Below are positions 26,485-35,841 of a stretch of 64,000 bases of DNA, in pieces. A program made the position numbers and the translations under genes. The notes under the pieces were generated by a model. It ran no database searches. It was not told the DNA's origin and saw nothing but the letters and a program-made list of their open reading frames with translations. The stretch's first letter is position 1. The number at the start of each line of letters is the position of its first letter. The stretch is from Arcobacter lacus (lineage in GTDB: Bacteria; Campylobacterota; Campylobacteria; Campylobacterales; Arcobacteraceae): positions 346,587-410,586 of the forward strand of contig NZ_MUXF01000001.1 of the NCBI RefSeq assembly GCF_003063295.1, given 5' to 3'.

Positions 26485-26494
26485 TAACTTTCGA

Positions 26495-26500
26495 TATAAT
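26495..26500 (+). promoter_or_regulatory. Candidate -10 element for trpS
   Basis: TATAAT 24 bp before the trpS start; AAAGGA (26511-26516) follows as ribosome binding site. Confidence 0.5.
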
Positions 26501-26523
26501 CCAAATAAAAAAAGGATTATGAT

Positions 26524-27489
26524 TTGAGAATTTTATCAGGTATTCAACCATCAGGAACTATTCATATAGGAAACTACTTTGGTATGATAAAAAAGATGAT
26601 AGAGTCACAAAATGAAGGTGAACTTTTTGCATTTTTAGCATCATATCATGCTTTAACATCAGTAAAAGATAAAGAAGCTTTAGAAAATAATACTTATGAA
26701 GCAGCAATTAACTTTTTAGCGCTTGGAATGGACCCAGAAAAATCAACATTTTGGGTTCAACATGATGTAAAAGAGGTTCTTGAGTTATATTGGATACTAT
26801 CAAATCATACTTCAATGGGATTACTAGAGCGAGCACACTCATACAAAGATAAAACTGCACGAGGAATTGTTGCTGGGCATGGATTATTTTCATATCCAGT
26901 TTTAATGGCAGCTGATATTTTATTATTTGACTCAAATATAGTTCCAGTTGGAAAAGACCAAATTCAACACGTTGAAATGACAAGAGATATTGCAACTTCA
27001 TTTAATCACGCTTATGGTAAAGAGATTTTTATTTTACCAGAAGCAAAAGTTGATGAAGTAGTTGCAACAGTTCCAGGAACGGATGGAGCTAAAATGTCTA
27101 AATCATATAACAACACAATTGATATGTTTACATCACCAAAACAAAGAAAAAAACAAGTTATGGGAATAGTAACTGACTCAAAAGAACTTGATGAACCAAA
27201 AGAGTGGGAAAATTGTAATATTTATACTTTATGTAAACTATTTATGAATGAAGATGAATTAAAAGATTTACAAAAAAGATATGCAACTCCAGGTGAAGGT
27301 TATGGACATTTTAAAATGACATTGCTTGATAAAATAAATGAATATTTTGCACCTTATGAAGAAAAAAGAGAATACTATTTAAACAACAAAAAAGAGGTAA
27401 GAGAGATTTTAGCTTTTGGAGCAAGTAAAGCTAAAAAAATTGCAAGTGCAAAAATGGAACAAATAAGAGATATCATAGGATTAATATAA
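26524..27489 (+). CDS. trpS: Tryptophanyl-tRNA synthetase
   Basis: 321 residues, normal for TrpRS. The class I signatures are HIGN (14-17) and KMSKS (190-194); other family segments are GIQPSGTIHIGNYFG, LLMAADILLF-like PVLMAADILLFDS and VPVGKDQIQHVE. It charges tRNA-Trp. The start is a TTG at 26524, chosen because AAAGGA lies about 8 nt upstream and the protein begins exactly where the conserved RILSGIQPSG does. Its end converges on the YjiK-like gene with a shared terminator-like hairpin. Confidence 0.97.
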   Translation: MRILSGIQPSGTIHIGNYFGMIKKMIESQNEGELFAFLASYHALTSVKDKEALENNTYEAAINFLALGMDPEKSTFWVQHDVKEVLELYWILSNHTSMGLLERAHSYKDKTARGIVAGHGLFSYPVLMAADILLFDSNIVPVGKDQIQHVEMTRDIATSFNHAYGKEIFILPEAKVDEVVATVPGTDGAKMSKSYNNTIDMFTSPKQRKKQVMGIVTDSKELDEPKEWENCNIYTLCKLFMNEDELKDLQKRYATPGEGYGHFKMTLLDKINEYFAPYEEKREYYLNNKKEVREILAFGASKAKKIASAKMEQIRDIIGLI

Positions 27490-27505
27490 ATCCTAATCTC
27501 TTTTT
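27466..27505. terminator. Convergent terminator between trpS and the YjiK-like gene
   Basis: TAGGATT-N6-AATCCTA (27476-27495) is extended by AGAGAT/ATCTCT on the outside with a left-hand bulge, followed by TTTTT on the plus strand. It overlaps both gene ends. Confidence 0.6.
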
Positions 27506-28365
27506 ATACTCAAAAATAAATTTGGCTCACTAACAATATAAATATTTCCTTCTTTATCTTTTGTTATACCTTCTGGATTCATCATCCTTGAAGAGATTTC
27601 ATTATCCATTAAATCCAAATATTTTCTAAAACTTTTTTTATCATCAACTCTTCCTAAAAGTGCTGATTCATCACTTAATACATATAGTTTTCTATCTACA
27701 TCATCAAAATGAATAGCCGATAAATCAGCTAAATAAAAGTTATTTTCTAAAAGTTCATCTTTAACTTTTACTTCTATTTGGTTATTTTGCATAATGCCTT
27801 TTATAGATACTATTTTTTTAGGGTTTCTTTCATTTACTACATAAAATTTATCTTCAACTTTATCGTAACTTATACCTTCAAGTCCAAAATTCTCAAATTT
27901 CTTTATATCAAAAATAAACTTTTTTATACTATTTTCGATAGATATAGATTTCGTATCTTCATTTATATTTACAATAAAAATACCACTTAATTCTTCATCT
28001 AAAATAGCAAATGTATTCTCTTTTATAAAGGTTATATCTTCAGTATCTTTAAAACCTTTTAAATCTATTTTTCGTAAAACCTTACCATTTTTATCTAATT
28101 CATAAATATCTCTAGGAGAATTTGTTATAACAAATAAAGTATCAGAATTTTCATTGTATGTTATACCTGATAAATTTTTTTCAATTTCATTTATAGAAAT
28201 TAACTCTTTTTTGTGTTCACCTTTTACTATTCCGAATTTTTCTTCCCAATGAAAAAACTTATATAAAAGTTTATCATCTATATCTGTTGAATGAGCAATA
28301 ACAAAAATAAAAAATACTAAAAAAAATATATATAATTTTTTATTTACCAATAAACTGTTTTTCAT
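27493..28365 (-). CDS. SdiA-regulated/YjiK-like beta-propeller protein
   Basis: 290 residues. An N-terminal hydrophobic segment ([16 protein letters not shown]) is a signal or membrane anchor, and the rest is periplasmic. Repeated blades of the type [38 protein letters not shown] and [19 protein letters not shown] identify the SdiA-regulated (PF06977, YjiK) family, a beta-propeller of unknown biochemical role. Its first 26 bp overlap the end of the chemoreceptor gene on the same strand, so the two are translationally coupled. Confidence 0.8.
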   Translation of the reverse strand: MKNSLLVNKKLYIFFLVFFIFVIAHSTDIDDKLLYKFFHWEEKFGIVKGEHKKELISINEIEKNLSGITYNENSDTLFVITNSPRDIYELDKNGKVLRKIDLKGFKDTEDITFIKENTFAILDEELSGIFIVNINEDTKSISIENSIKKFIFDIKKFENFGLEGISYDKVEDKFYVVNERNPKKIVSIKGIMQNNQIEVKVKDELLENNFYLADLSAIHFDDVDRKLYVLSDESALLGRVDDKKSFRKYLDLMDNEISSRMMNPEGITKDKEGNIYIVSEPNLFLSIKRD

Positions 28366-30268
28366 CTACATCTTTAATAATCAATTTAGCTATATTATCA
28401 GTTGATAAAGCAATATCTTTTGTTTGAGATGTAACTTGGGCATTTTGTTGTGTTTTTTGATCTAAAATTGAAACAGCATTATTTATTTGTTCTATTCCTA
28501 AAAGCTGCTCTTTACTTGCATTTTCAAAATTTTTAATTAAACCTATTGTTTCTATGATATCTTTATTTAACTCTGTATAGCCATTTATCATCTCATTTGC
28601 TATTACTTTTCCATTATTAGCTTTTGAAGTTGCTGACTCAACAATCTCTTTTATTTCTCTTGCTGCTTCTGCGCTTCTCGAAGCTAGATTTCGCACTTCT
28701 GCAGCAACAACTGCAAATCCTTTTCCTGCTTCTCCAGCTGTTGCTGCTTCAACTGCTGCATTTAAAGATAAAATATTTGTTTGGAATGCAATTTGATCTA
28801 TTACACTAATTGCTTCATTTATTGAAGTGATTTGTGAATTTATTTCTTCCATTGATTCAACAGTTTCATTAGCTAGTTTTTGACCATTTGTTGCTCTGTT
28901 TGTTACACTTGAAGCAATATTTGAAATCTTTTGTATATTTTCAGTACTACTTCTTAAATTTGAAGTCATCTCTTCTAACGAAGCTGCTGTTTCTTCAAGA
29001 TTTGCTGCTGTACTTGTTGAACTTTCATTTAATTTTTCTACATTTTTCAATAAAATATCAGAACTATTTGATAATGTTGTTCCATTTGTTTTATTTTCTA
29101 CAAGCATTTTTGTTATAGAATCACCAAGAATATTTACTCCGTCAGCAAGTTTTAAAATGTGATTTGAAACTTTTGTTGTATCAACTTTATCTATGTAGTT
29201 ATAATTACTATATTCATCAATAACTTTTAAGACATTTACAATATTTTGTTCTAATTCACTCGCCATTTTATTCATAACAGATTTTAATTTTATTAAATTT
29301 GGATCATCTACTTCAACATTCAATCTTTGAGATAAATCACCATTTTGGAATTTACTTAAAATTTCTATTGTATTTTCAATAAACAAATTATTATCATCAA
29401 TCTCTTTTCTTGCTATTTCTATATTTTTGTCCAAAGTTTTTGACATTTGACCGATTTCATCTTTTGAATAATTTTTTATTCTATGAACTTCTTTACTTTC
29501 TCCATTTAAATATTTGAAAAAAGTTTCTAATGTATCTTGAAATATATTCAATGGTTTTATAATTATTTTATTTATAGATGGAATTATTATAAATACTAAC
29601 ACTATACTAAGTAAAATTGTAACAATTATAGCTATCCAAAATAATGTATTAATATCTTTATTTATTTCAACATTTAACTGTTTTATCTCTCTTTCAATAT
29701 CATCAGCATAAATTCCAGTAACTAAAACCCAATTAAATTCAGGAATATAAATAGATGATGCCATTTTTAAAACAACTTCTTTTGTTGCTGGATTTTTATA
29801 ATAATATGTTACATATTTTTGTTCTTTTGCATATTTAATTAAATCTTCTCTAAAAGCATAACCTTTCACATCTGGTGCTTTTATATCTGTTTTTGTATTG
29901 TTTAAAGCTGGGTTTGCAGGATGAAATCCAAAATAATAATCATCGCCTCTTTTTTCATAAGCAAAAAAGTATCCACTTTTATCATCTAGATATCTAATTC
30001 CACTTAATAGTTCAATAACTTTTGCTTTTGCTATTTGCGTATCTTTTTCACTATTTATTATTGTTTGAATAAGTGTTTGAACAACTTCAAATTGATGTTT
30101 TATCAATCCTTGTTTCTCTTTTGTTATTGCAATTTCAAACTTTGCCAAAGTATCATTTAAAGTATTTTGTGTTTTTTCGAAATTGATTCCTGAGAGGATA
30201 AAAATACCAAAAATAAATGGTACCATTGTTATTATCAGCAATTTTAATTTTAACGAATTTTTATTCAT
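28340..30268 (-). CDS. Methyl-accepting chemotaxis protein with a Cache sensor
   Basis: 642 residues. One N-terminal helix, a periplasmic single-Cache domain (about 30-190; [20 protein letters not shown]), a second helix ([20 protein letters not shown], about 210-230), a HAMP linker and the long cytoplasmic signalling coiled coil. The conserved hairpin tip reads [20 protein letters not shown]. It relays ligand binding to CheA/CheW. sCache domains of this type often bind small organic acids, but the ligand cannot be read here. A clear AGGGGAGAG site precedes the ATG. The downstream YjiK-like gene overlaps its 3' end by 26 bp. Confidence 0.93.
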   Translation of the reverse strand: MNKNSLKLKLLIITMVPFIFGIFILSGINFEKTQNTLNDTLAKFEIAITKEKQGLIKHQFEVVQTLIQTIINSEKDTQIAKAKVIELLSGIRYLDDKSGYFFAYEKRGDDYYFGFHPANPALNNTKTDIKAPDVKGYAFREDLIKYAKEQKYVTYYYKNPATKEVVLKMASSIYIPEFNWVLVTGIYADDIEREIKQLNVEINKDINTLFWIAIIVTILLSIVLVFIIIPSINKIIIKPLNIFQDTLETFFKYLNGESKEVHRIKNYSKDEIGQMSKTLDKNIEIARKEIDDNNLFIENTIEILSKFQNGDLSQRLNVEVDDPNLIKLKSVMNKMASELEQNIVNVLKVIDEYSNYNYIDKVDTTKVSNHILKLADGVNILGDSITKMLVENKTNGTTLSNSSDILLKNVEKLNESSTSTAANLEETAASLEEMTSNLRSSTENIQKISNIASSVTNRATNGQKLANETVESMEEINSQITSINEAISVIDQIAFQTNILSLNAAVEAATAGEAGKGFAVVAAEVRNLASRSAEAAREIKEIVESATSKANNGKVIANEMINGYTELNKDIIETIGLIKNFENASKEQLLGIEQINNAVSILDQKTQQNAQVTSQTKDIALSTDNIAKLIIKDVDEKQFIGK

Positions 30269-30299
30269 TTGTCTCTCCCCTACTTATAAATAGATATTC

Positions 30300-30305
30300 A
30301 TTATA
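30300..30305 (-). promoter_or_regulatory. Candidate -10 element for the chemoreceptor gene
   Basis: TATAAT on the minus strand, 32 bp upstream of the start. No clear sigma28 or sigma54 motif was seen. Confidence 0.4.
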
Positions 30306-30396
30306 GGTATTTAACTATTAATAAATAATTAAAATTATTTTTTGTTTATAATTTTTGCTAAATGTGTCAATTTTATACACAAAATAATTATTTAAT

Positions 30397-31089
30397 CTAT
30401 TTTTTACAAATAAATATCAATTTATCTGCTATTTCATCAGTATGAAGATTAAACTCTTTTATCTCTATTAGTTTAAATCCTGTCTCTTTTAGGACTTTTG
30501 TTAGAAACTCTTTTGAGTGATATTCTTGTATTATTGAATCTTGTTCTTTTGAAAACAATCCATTTTCCTGTTTTTCAAAAAGTGTAATATCAGTTTGAAG
30601 TTTGTTATTTTCAAAATTTGCATCAATTGCGATAAATTTATCTTCAACATCTATTGTTATTGTTCCTTGTGCAACCTCATCAAAACCAAAATATGAGTTA
30701 ACATCAAAGATAAAATATGCACCTTGATTTAAGACTTCATTTGTTTCTTTTAGAAAAGTTTTCAACTCTTCTTTTGGAATATAATTTAATACATCAAATA
30801 TTGCAGTTGCACAATCATATTTTTCTTTTACATCTTTTAAAGCAATTGCTTTTGCATTTAAACCTTTTTCTTCACAAACTTTTATTTGTTCAACACTTAA
30901 ATCAATTCCAAAATACTTTTTTTTATTTACTTTTAAATTTTCTAAAAAATATCCTTGACCACAACCAATATCAATAATATTATCAAGGTCATTTACCATC
31001 ACAAATCGTAAAAATTCTTTGTGTAAAGTATAAACTTCCTCTTCAAAGTCTAAATAAGGTTCAACTTTTGCATATAAATCTAAACCCAT
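30397..31089 (-). CDS. Class I SAM-dependent methyltransferase
   Basis: 230 residues. The Rossmann motif I is IIDIGCGQGYFLENL near residue 38, followed by FGIDLS (acidic residue after strand 2) and YDCATAIFDVLNYIP (motif post I). Family and substrate are otherwise undetermined; it resembles small-molecule or ubiquinone/menaquinone-type methyltransferases. Its start shares one base with the hisG stop (TAATG), so it is translated as the last gene of the four-gene leftward operon. Confidence 0.8.
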   Translation of the reverse strand: MGLDLYAKVEPYLDFEEEVYTLHKEFLRFVMVNDLDNIIDIGCGQGYFLENLKVNKKKYFGIDLSVEQIKVCEEKGLNAKAIALKDVKEKYDCATAIFDVLNYIPKEELKTFLKETNEVLNQGAYFIFDVNSYFGFDEVAQGTITIDVEDKFIAIDANFENNKLQTDITLFEKQENGLFSKEQDSIIQEYHSKEFLTKVLKETGFKLIEIKEFNLHTDEIADKLIFICKK

Positions 31090-31697
31090 TATAAAAACAC
31101 TTCTATTTTTTCTTTTAAATCTAAAATCAAATCTTTTTTTGCATAAAAAGAGTTTTTGTTTGATATTAAGTGAGCACTACTTTCCATAATTGTGGGTCCT
31201 ACTTCAAGCCCGTTTTGTTTCATAGTTTCACCTGTTTCAACAATATCAACAATACAATCACAAAGTCCAACTAAAGGTGCAAGTTCAATAGAACCATAAA
31301 GTTTTATAATCTCAACAGCCATTGCTTTTTCTTCAAAATATTTTTTAGCTATTTTTTCATGTTTTGTAGCAATTGTAATTTTACTTTTATCAAAATTTAG
31401 TTTTTCACCAGCTCTAAGTCCAAAAGCAACTTTACATTTTCCCAATTTTAAATCTAAAAGTTTGATTAAGTCATACTCTTTTTCTTCTAAAACATCAAGC
31501 CCAACAACACCTAAATCAGCAGCACCATGCATCACATACGTTGGAACATCTTGATTTCTTACATTTAAAAAAGTAAATCCACTTTTCTTTAATATTAATT
31601 TTCTATCTTCAAAAACAAACTTTTCACCAAAAGCTTTTTCAAATCTATCAAGCGTCTCATCTGCAATTCTTCCTTTAGGCAATGCAATTGTTAGCAT
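31089..31697 (-). CDS. hisG: ATP phosphoribosyltransferase, short form
   Basis: About 202 residues: the short HisG that lacks the C-terminal regulatory ACT-like domain and normally needs HisZ as partner. Motifs include TIALPKGRIADETL, GAADLGVVGLDVLEE and the PRPP loop IVDIVETGETMKQNGLE. It makes the first committed step of histidine synthesis, ATP plus PRPP to phosphoribosyl-ATP. I use the ATG at 31697, about 7 nt after AAAGGA; a TTG directly upstream is the alternative. It overlaps coaX by over 20 bp. No other his gene is close. Confidence 0.93.
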   Translation of the reverse strand: MLTIALPKGRIADETLDRFEKAFGEKFVFEDRKLILKKSGFTFLNVRNQDVPTYVMHGAADLGVVGLDVLEEKEYDLIKLLDLKLGKCKVAFGLRAGEKLNFDKSKITIATKHEKIAKKYFEEKAMAVEIIKLYGSIELAPLVGLCDCIVDIVETGETMKQNGLEVGPTIMESSAHLISNKNSFYAKKDLILDLKEKIEVFL

Positions 31698-32319
31698 CAA
31701 TTATCCTTTTCATATTTTCAAATATTAAATCTTTTTTATAAATACTATTTTCAAAATATTTACTTAAAAACTCTCCATCTCCACCTGTAAATATTATCTT
31801 CTTATTTAAACTTACTTCTTTTATAGGTAAAATGATAGATTTTAGCATAGCATATTGTATAGCATCAAACGTACGAAGCGGTATTTTATCTAAATTTATA
31901 TTTTTTTCAAAATCAAATTTTAATTTTTTTGATATTTTAGGATAAGCATTTATAAAACTTTGAACTCCAAGAAGTATAAATCCTCCTTTGTGTTCATCAT
32001 TTTCCATAATATCAACTGTTATTGCACTTCCTGCATCAACAACCACTACATCTTTTTGAAAACTACAAGCAATTTTTCTATCAATTCCTAAACCTTGATA
32101 TTTTGTTTCAAAATTTAAAATCTCTTTTATATCTTTTGCTTTTGGATTTTTTTTAAGTAATTTTTTAGAAGCTTTTTCATTTACAGATACAAAATATATT
32201 TCCTCATCAAATTTTGGAACTTTTTCATCTAAAAAATATTTTTTATGTTTTCCATTTATCAAAAAGTGAAAAGTTGTATTTCCTATATCACATAAAATCA
32301 ACTCTAACACTCCAATCAT
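31675..32319 (-). CDS. coaX: Type III pantothenate kinase
   Basis: 214 residues of the ASKHA fold. Motifs are LCDIGNTTFHF (phosphate 1), GLGIDRKIA, VVDAGSAITVDIM (phosphate 2) and IFTGGDGEFL (adenosine). CoaX phosphorylates pantothenate, the first step to coenzyme A, and is typical of Campylobacterota, which lack CoaA. It is somewhat shorter than the usual 240-260 residues. It overlaps the upstream unknown gene by 32 bp and hisG downstream, giving a strongly compacted operon. Confidence 0.92.
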   Translation of the reverse strand: MIGVLELILCDIGNTTFHFLINGKHKKYFLDEKVPKFDEEIYFVSVNEKASKKLLKKNPKAKDIKEILNFETKYQGLGIDRKIACSFQKDVVVVDAGSAITVDIMENDEHKGGFILLGVQSFINAYPKISKKLKFDFEKNINLDKIPLRTFDAIQYAMLKSIILPIKEVSLNKKIIFTGGDGEFLSKYFENSIYKKDLIFENMKRIIDANNCIA

Positions 32320-32620
32320 TTTGTTTTAAATACTCTTTTGCTTTTGAACATAATGGACTACTTATAAGTAACTCTTTTTTTTTAAAATTGTGTCCAAGAT
32401 AACTTGTAAGTTTTTCACAAAGTTCCATTAAATCTGAAGCATTTTTTCGTATAAATCTACTTTTTGAATCAACTATAAATATTGCATAAAATTTAGAATC
32501 TATTGTAGTTGCACTATAAATATCAATTTTTTTTCTACTATCCAACTCTTTTGGTAAAATCTGTTTAATCTCTTTAAAAAGTATATTTTTATTCATATAG
32601 TATGTTGTTAGTTTTTTCAT
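32288..32620 (-). CDS. Unknown small protein heading the coaX-hisG operon
   Basis: 110 residues, Lys-rich, no signal peptide or membrane helix, one central beta-rich part (KIDIYSATTIDSKFYAIFIV) and a helical C-terminus. I do not recognise a family. It is probably real because it begins right after a good -10 and overlaps coaX by 32 bp in a coupled arrangement. There is no Shine-Dalgarno site at either the first ATG (32620) or the internal one (32596). With TATAAT only 7 nt upstream of the first ATG, the message may be leaderless. Confidence 0.6.
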   Translation of the reverse strand: MKKLTTYYMNKNILFKEIKQILPKELDSRKKIDIYSATTIDSKFYAIFIVDSKSRFIRKNASDLMELCEKLTSYLGHNFKKKELLISSPLCSKAKEYLKQNDWSVRVDFM

Positions 32621-32627
32621 AAGTTTT

Positions 32628-32650
32628 ATTATATCAAATCTTTGTATAAT
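32628..32650. promoter_or_regulatory. Back-to-back promoters for the coaX operon and ThrE
   Basis: Minus-strand TATAAT at 32628-32633 serves the leftward operon, and plus-strand TATAAT at 32645-32650 (after TTTG) serves the exporter pair. Only 11 bp separate the two elements, so the promoters must interfere or share control. Confidence 0.5.
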
Positions 32651-32680
32651 TCCAGAAAATCTATATATTAAGAAAAATTT

Positions 32681-33454
32681 ATGGAAAAACTATCTTACCA
32701 AGAACAAACAATAATCACAAGAGGTATTATAAAAGCTGCTGTTTTAATGAGTGAATATGGAGCAGAAAGTATTTTAATAGAACAAATTGCCCAGAGATTA
32801 GGTCGTGCTTTAGGTGTTGATTCTGTTGAAATTTCAATGATTCCTTCAGCTATTGTATTAACAACTTTAAATAATGGACAATCAATAACAACAACAAGAA
32901 GAGTTCATCATAAACCAATAAATATGTCAATAGTATGTCAAATACAAAAAATTGTACTTAACATGGAAAAAAATGAACATGATGTAAACTACCTTTATAC
33001 TATTTTAAAAAATTTAGAACCAAACTATTACAATAGATGGTTGGTTATTTTTGTAGTTGCTATTGCTTGTGGTTCATTCGCACATTTACAAGGTTCTGAT
33101 TGGAGTGCTTTTTTTATCACTTGTTTGGCAGCTGGAACAGCTATGTTTGTAAGACAAGAATTAGCAAAAAAAAGATTTGTTATGATTATTACCTTTGGAA
33201 TTACAGCATTTGTAGCAACTTTAATTGCCAGCATTTCTCAACTCGATGGTATTAGCCAAACTCCTCATATTGCTTTAGCTTCAAGTGTTTTATTACTCGC
33301 TCCTGGATTTGCATTTGTAAACTCATTTTTAGACTCACTAAAAGGTTATTTGATGATGGGTTGGGGACGATGGATGGAAGGTTTTTTATTAACTATTGCT
33401 ACATCTCTTGGAATTATTTTAGCGATGGCTATTTTAAATATAAAAGGTTGGTAA
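32681..33454 (+). CDS. Threonine/serine exporter, N-terminal subunit (ThrE-like)
   Basis: 257 residues. The first 120 residues are the soluble ThrE/DUF1212 domain (AAVLMSEYGAESILIEQIA, SVEISMIPSAIVLTT). About five membrane helices follow, beginning at WLVIFVVAIACGSFA. In Corynebacterium ThrE both halves are one protein; here the C-terminal part is the next gene, 1 bp downstream. Together they would export threonine and serine, or related small compounds, by proton motive force. The ribosome site is weak. Confidence 0.8.
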   Translation: MEKLSYQEQTIITRGIIKAAVLMSEYGAESILIEQIAQRLGRALGVDSVEISMIPSAIVLTTLNNGQSITTTRRVHHKPINMSIVCQIQKIVLNMEKNEHDVNYLYTILKNLEPNYYNRWLVIFVVAIACGSFAHLQGSDWSAFFITCLAAGTAMFVRQELAKKRFVMIITFGITAFVATLIASISQLDGISQTPHIALASSVLLLAPGFAFVNSFLDSLKGYLMMGWGRWMEGFLLTIATSLGIILAMAILNIKGW

Positions 33455-33455
33455 T

Positions 33456-33923
33456 ATGGATTTTGTTTTAAAATTAATCGTAGAAGGTATATTTGCAAGT
33501 TTTGCTGCAGTTGGATTTGCAATAGTTTTTAATGTTCCAAAAGAGACTTTAAAATATTGTGCCATTGGTGGAGCAATTGCTTATGATGTTAGAACTATTT
33601 TATTGAATTTAAATTTAGGTATAGAGCTATCTACTTTTTTAGCTTCGACTATCGTAGGAATAGTTGCACTTTATTGGTCAAGAAAATATCTTATCCCAAG
33701 ACCTGTTTATACGGTTGCTTCAATTATTCCAATAATTCCTGGAACTTTTGCTTTTAGTGCGATGATTAGCCTAGTTGATATGAACACGCATGGAGTAACT
33801 ACAGAGTTAATTCAAATATTTTTATATAATGGATTAAAAGCTGTAGCAATTTTAGGAGCTATCACATTTGGATTAGCACTACCTTCTTTATATTTTATGA
33901 GATTTAATAGACCTATAATTTAG
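33456..33923 (+). CDS. Threonine/serine exporter, C-terminal subunit (DUF3815)
   Basis: 155 residues, almost entirely membrane-embedded, about four to five helices. VAGFAIVFNVPKE-like FAAVGFAIVFNVPKETLKYC and SIIPIIPGTFAFSAMISL are typical of the ThrE_2/DUF3815 half. It starts 1 bp after the stop of the ThrE N-terminal half, so the pair is made together and probably forms one complex. The end faces the convergent UbiD-like gene across 21 bp. Confidence 0.8.
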   Translation: MDFVLKLIVEGIFASFAAVGFAIVFNVPKETLKYCAIGGAIAYDVRTILLNLNLGIELSTFLASTIVGIVALYWSRKYLIPRPVYTVASIIPIIPGTFAFSAMISLVDMNTHGVTTELIQIFLYNGLKAVAILGAITFGLALPSLYFMRFNRPII

Positions 33924-33944
33924 GTTATTAAATCTTTATCATAG

Positions 33945-35756
33945 TTATAAATAAAATTTATTTATAAATTCATCACTTACATCAATTATTTTTCTTTCTC
34001 TTAAAGACTCTATTACCTCTTTTGTACAATCAACATCATCAGGCCATCTTCTTTTAAAGTTATCATGAGCATTTTTATCTGTTGCATCTAAACACATTGT
34101 ATGACCATCAATAAATAAATCTCTATTTGAATCGATATTATTACAAACTCTCCAAACTAACATATAAGAGTTAGTCACATCATTTTTAGCATTATCTACC
34201 ATTATTAAAATTTTAATATGCTCAAATAGTGGTTTTAATTCTTCAAAAAGATATTTTTGATTTCTAGTTTTTTCTACACTAATTACACAAATTGGATTTT
34301 TTGTATCTTTGAAATATTGTTTTAAATCTTTTACTTCATTTGTAATATTTTGCATTTTTTGAAGTAATTCATCATCTTCTAAAAGTGTAATTCCAAGTTC
34401 TTTAACTTCATCACCTGTACAATCAAGTCCAAGTTTTCCACCGATTGCAAATTTTGGAGATGAGTGGTCAAGTGCATCTACAACACCTTTTGAGATTAGC
34501 ATATCTTCAATATTTATTCTATTTAAAATATATTTTATTATCTCTTCATGTGAAGTCAATTCAGGTGCATCTTCATTTACAAAAATCGCATGTTTAACAA
34601 AACTCATCTGCCCTACTCCCCAAAACGCATGCATCATCTGACTTGCATGTCCAGGATATAAAGTTTTTATTTTTGCAATAATTAGATTGTGAAATACTCC
34701 ATTTTCTGGCATATAATAATCAATCAAATCAGGTGCTGTTGTTTTAAGTAACGGTAAGAAAATTCTTTCAGTTGCAAACCCCATATATTTATCTTCCAAA
34801 GGTGGTTTTCCAACAACAGTTGCTAAATATGTAGGATTTTTCTTACTTGTGATTGCCGAAACTTCCATAAATGGATACTCTTCTTCAAGTGTATAATATC
34901 CAGTATGATCTCCAAAAGGTCCTTCAATTCTCATTTTTGAAGGGTCAACAAAACCTTCAATAATAAAGTCATTATCTTTTGGAACATAAATATCATTTGT
35001 AATTGATTTTACAAGTTGAGCATTTTTATTTTTTACAAAACCATAAAGCATAAGTTCAAAAATTCCTATTGGAAGTGGAGCTTGTCCACACCAAATATAC
35101 ATAGGATCACCTCCTATTCCAATTGATACTGGCATTTTTTTACCAGCTTTTTTGTACTCATGGAAAAAGTGATTTGAATCTTTATGAATTTGCCAATGCA
35201 TTCCAAGTGTTTGGTCATCATAAACTTGAAGTCTATACATTCCAAGGTTTTTTAATTCACCATTCAAACTTGTCGTATAAACTTGCCCCATTGTTATAAA
35301 AGGACCTCCATCTTGTTCCCAAGTTGTAAGTATTGGTAAATCAGAAAGTTTTGCATCTTTCCCAAGTTTTATAACTTCTTGACACTCACCTTTTCCTTTT
35401 AATTTTTTAGGAATTGTATTTTTTAAAGCAAATAATTTACCAAAAGTAGAAAGTTTTTCACTAAATGTTGAAGGTGGTTTCATTTTAAGTAAACTTTCTA
35501 TTTCAGCACCTATTTTATCTCCATCACCAATAAAAAGTTTTACAGCTTTTTCATTACAAAATACATTCATCAATACTGGAATATCAAACTTTTTATTACT
35601 TTTTTTATCAACAACATTTGTAAATAATAAAGCTTTTGAATCCTCTTTTTTTACTTCAATATAAGCAATATGTGGGATTTCTAAATAGATATCCAACTCA
35701 TCATCAATAACTCTAAGTAAATCATTTTTTCTTAATATTTCAATAGCTTCTTTCAT
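33945..35756 (-). CDS. UbiD-like menaquinone biosynthesis decarboxylase
   Basis: 603 residues, longer than the roughly 490 of E. coli UbiD but as expected for the menaquinone-linked branch found across Campylobacterota. Motifs include PILTTWEQDGGPFITMGQVY, KMRIEGPFGDHTGYY with the conserved Glu/Arg prenylated-FMN region, and FAIGGKLGLDCTGDE near the C-terminus. It probably decarboxylates the naphthoate intermediate of the futalosine menaquinone route, with prFMN made by a UbiX protein. Menaquinone is the electron carrier for the frd, nrf and nuo complexes encoded nearby. Confidence 0.85.
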   Translation of the reverse strand: MKEAIEILRKNDLLRVIDDELDIYLEIPHIAYIEVKKEDSKALLFTNVVDKKSNKKFDIPVLMNVFCNEKAVKLFIGDGDKIGAEIESLLKMKPPSTFSEKLSTFGKLFALKNTIPKKLKGKGECQEVIKLGKDAKLSDLPILTTWEQDGGPFITMGQVYTTSLNGELKNLGMYRLQVYDDQTLGMHWQIHKDSNHFFHEYKKAGKKMPVSIGIGGDPMYIWCGQAPLPIGIFELMLYGFVKNKNAQLVKSITNDIYVPKDNDFIIEGFVDPSKMRIEGPFGDHTGYYTLEEEYPFMEVSAITSKKNPTYLATVVGKPPLEDKYMGFATERIFLPLLKTTAPDLIDYYMPENGVFHNLIIAKIKTLYPGHASQMMHAFWGVGQMSFVKHAIFVNEDAPELTSHEEIIKYILNRINIEDMLISKGVVDALDHSSPKFAIGGKLGLDCTGDEVKELGITLLEDDELLQKMQNITNEVKDLKQYFKDTKNPICVISVEKTRNQKYLFEELKPLFEHIKILIMVDNAKNDVTNSYMLVWRVCNNIDSNRDLFIDGHTMCLDATDKNAHDNFKRRWPDDVDCTKEVIESLRERKIIDVSDEFINKFYL

Positions 35757-35841
35757 ATTATCCTCTAAATCTAATTCTTCAGTTAATTAAGTTGAAATCT
35801 TATATCATTTTATCGATTAATAATAAATAAGGCTTTTTAAT

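Noticed and set aside
26708..27001. Open frame on the minus strand inside trpS
   Set aside because: It lies wholly within a conserved gene, has no ribosome site and its sequence is Leu/Phe/His rich as expected of an antisense shadow.
30362..30380. TGTGT-N9-ACACA as terminator of the hisG operon
   Set aside because: The stem is only 5 bp and the T-run on the minus strand is weak; not enough to call a terminator.
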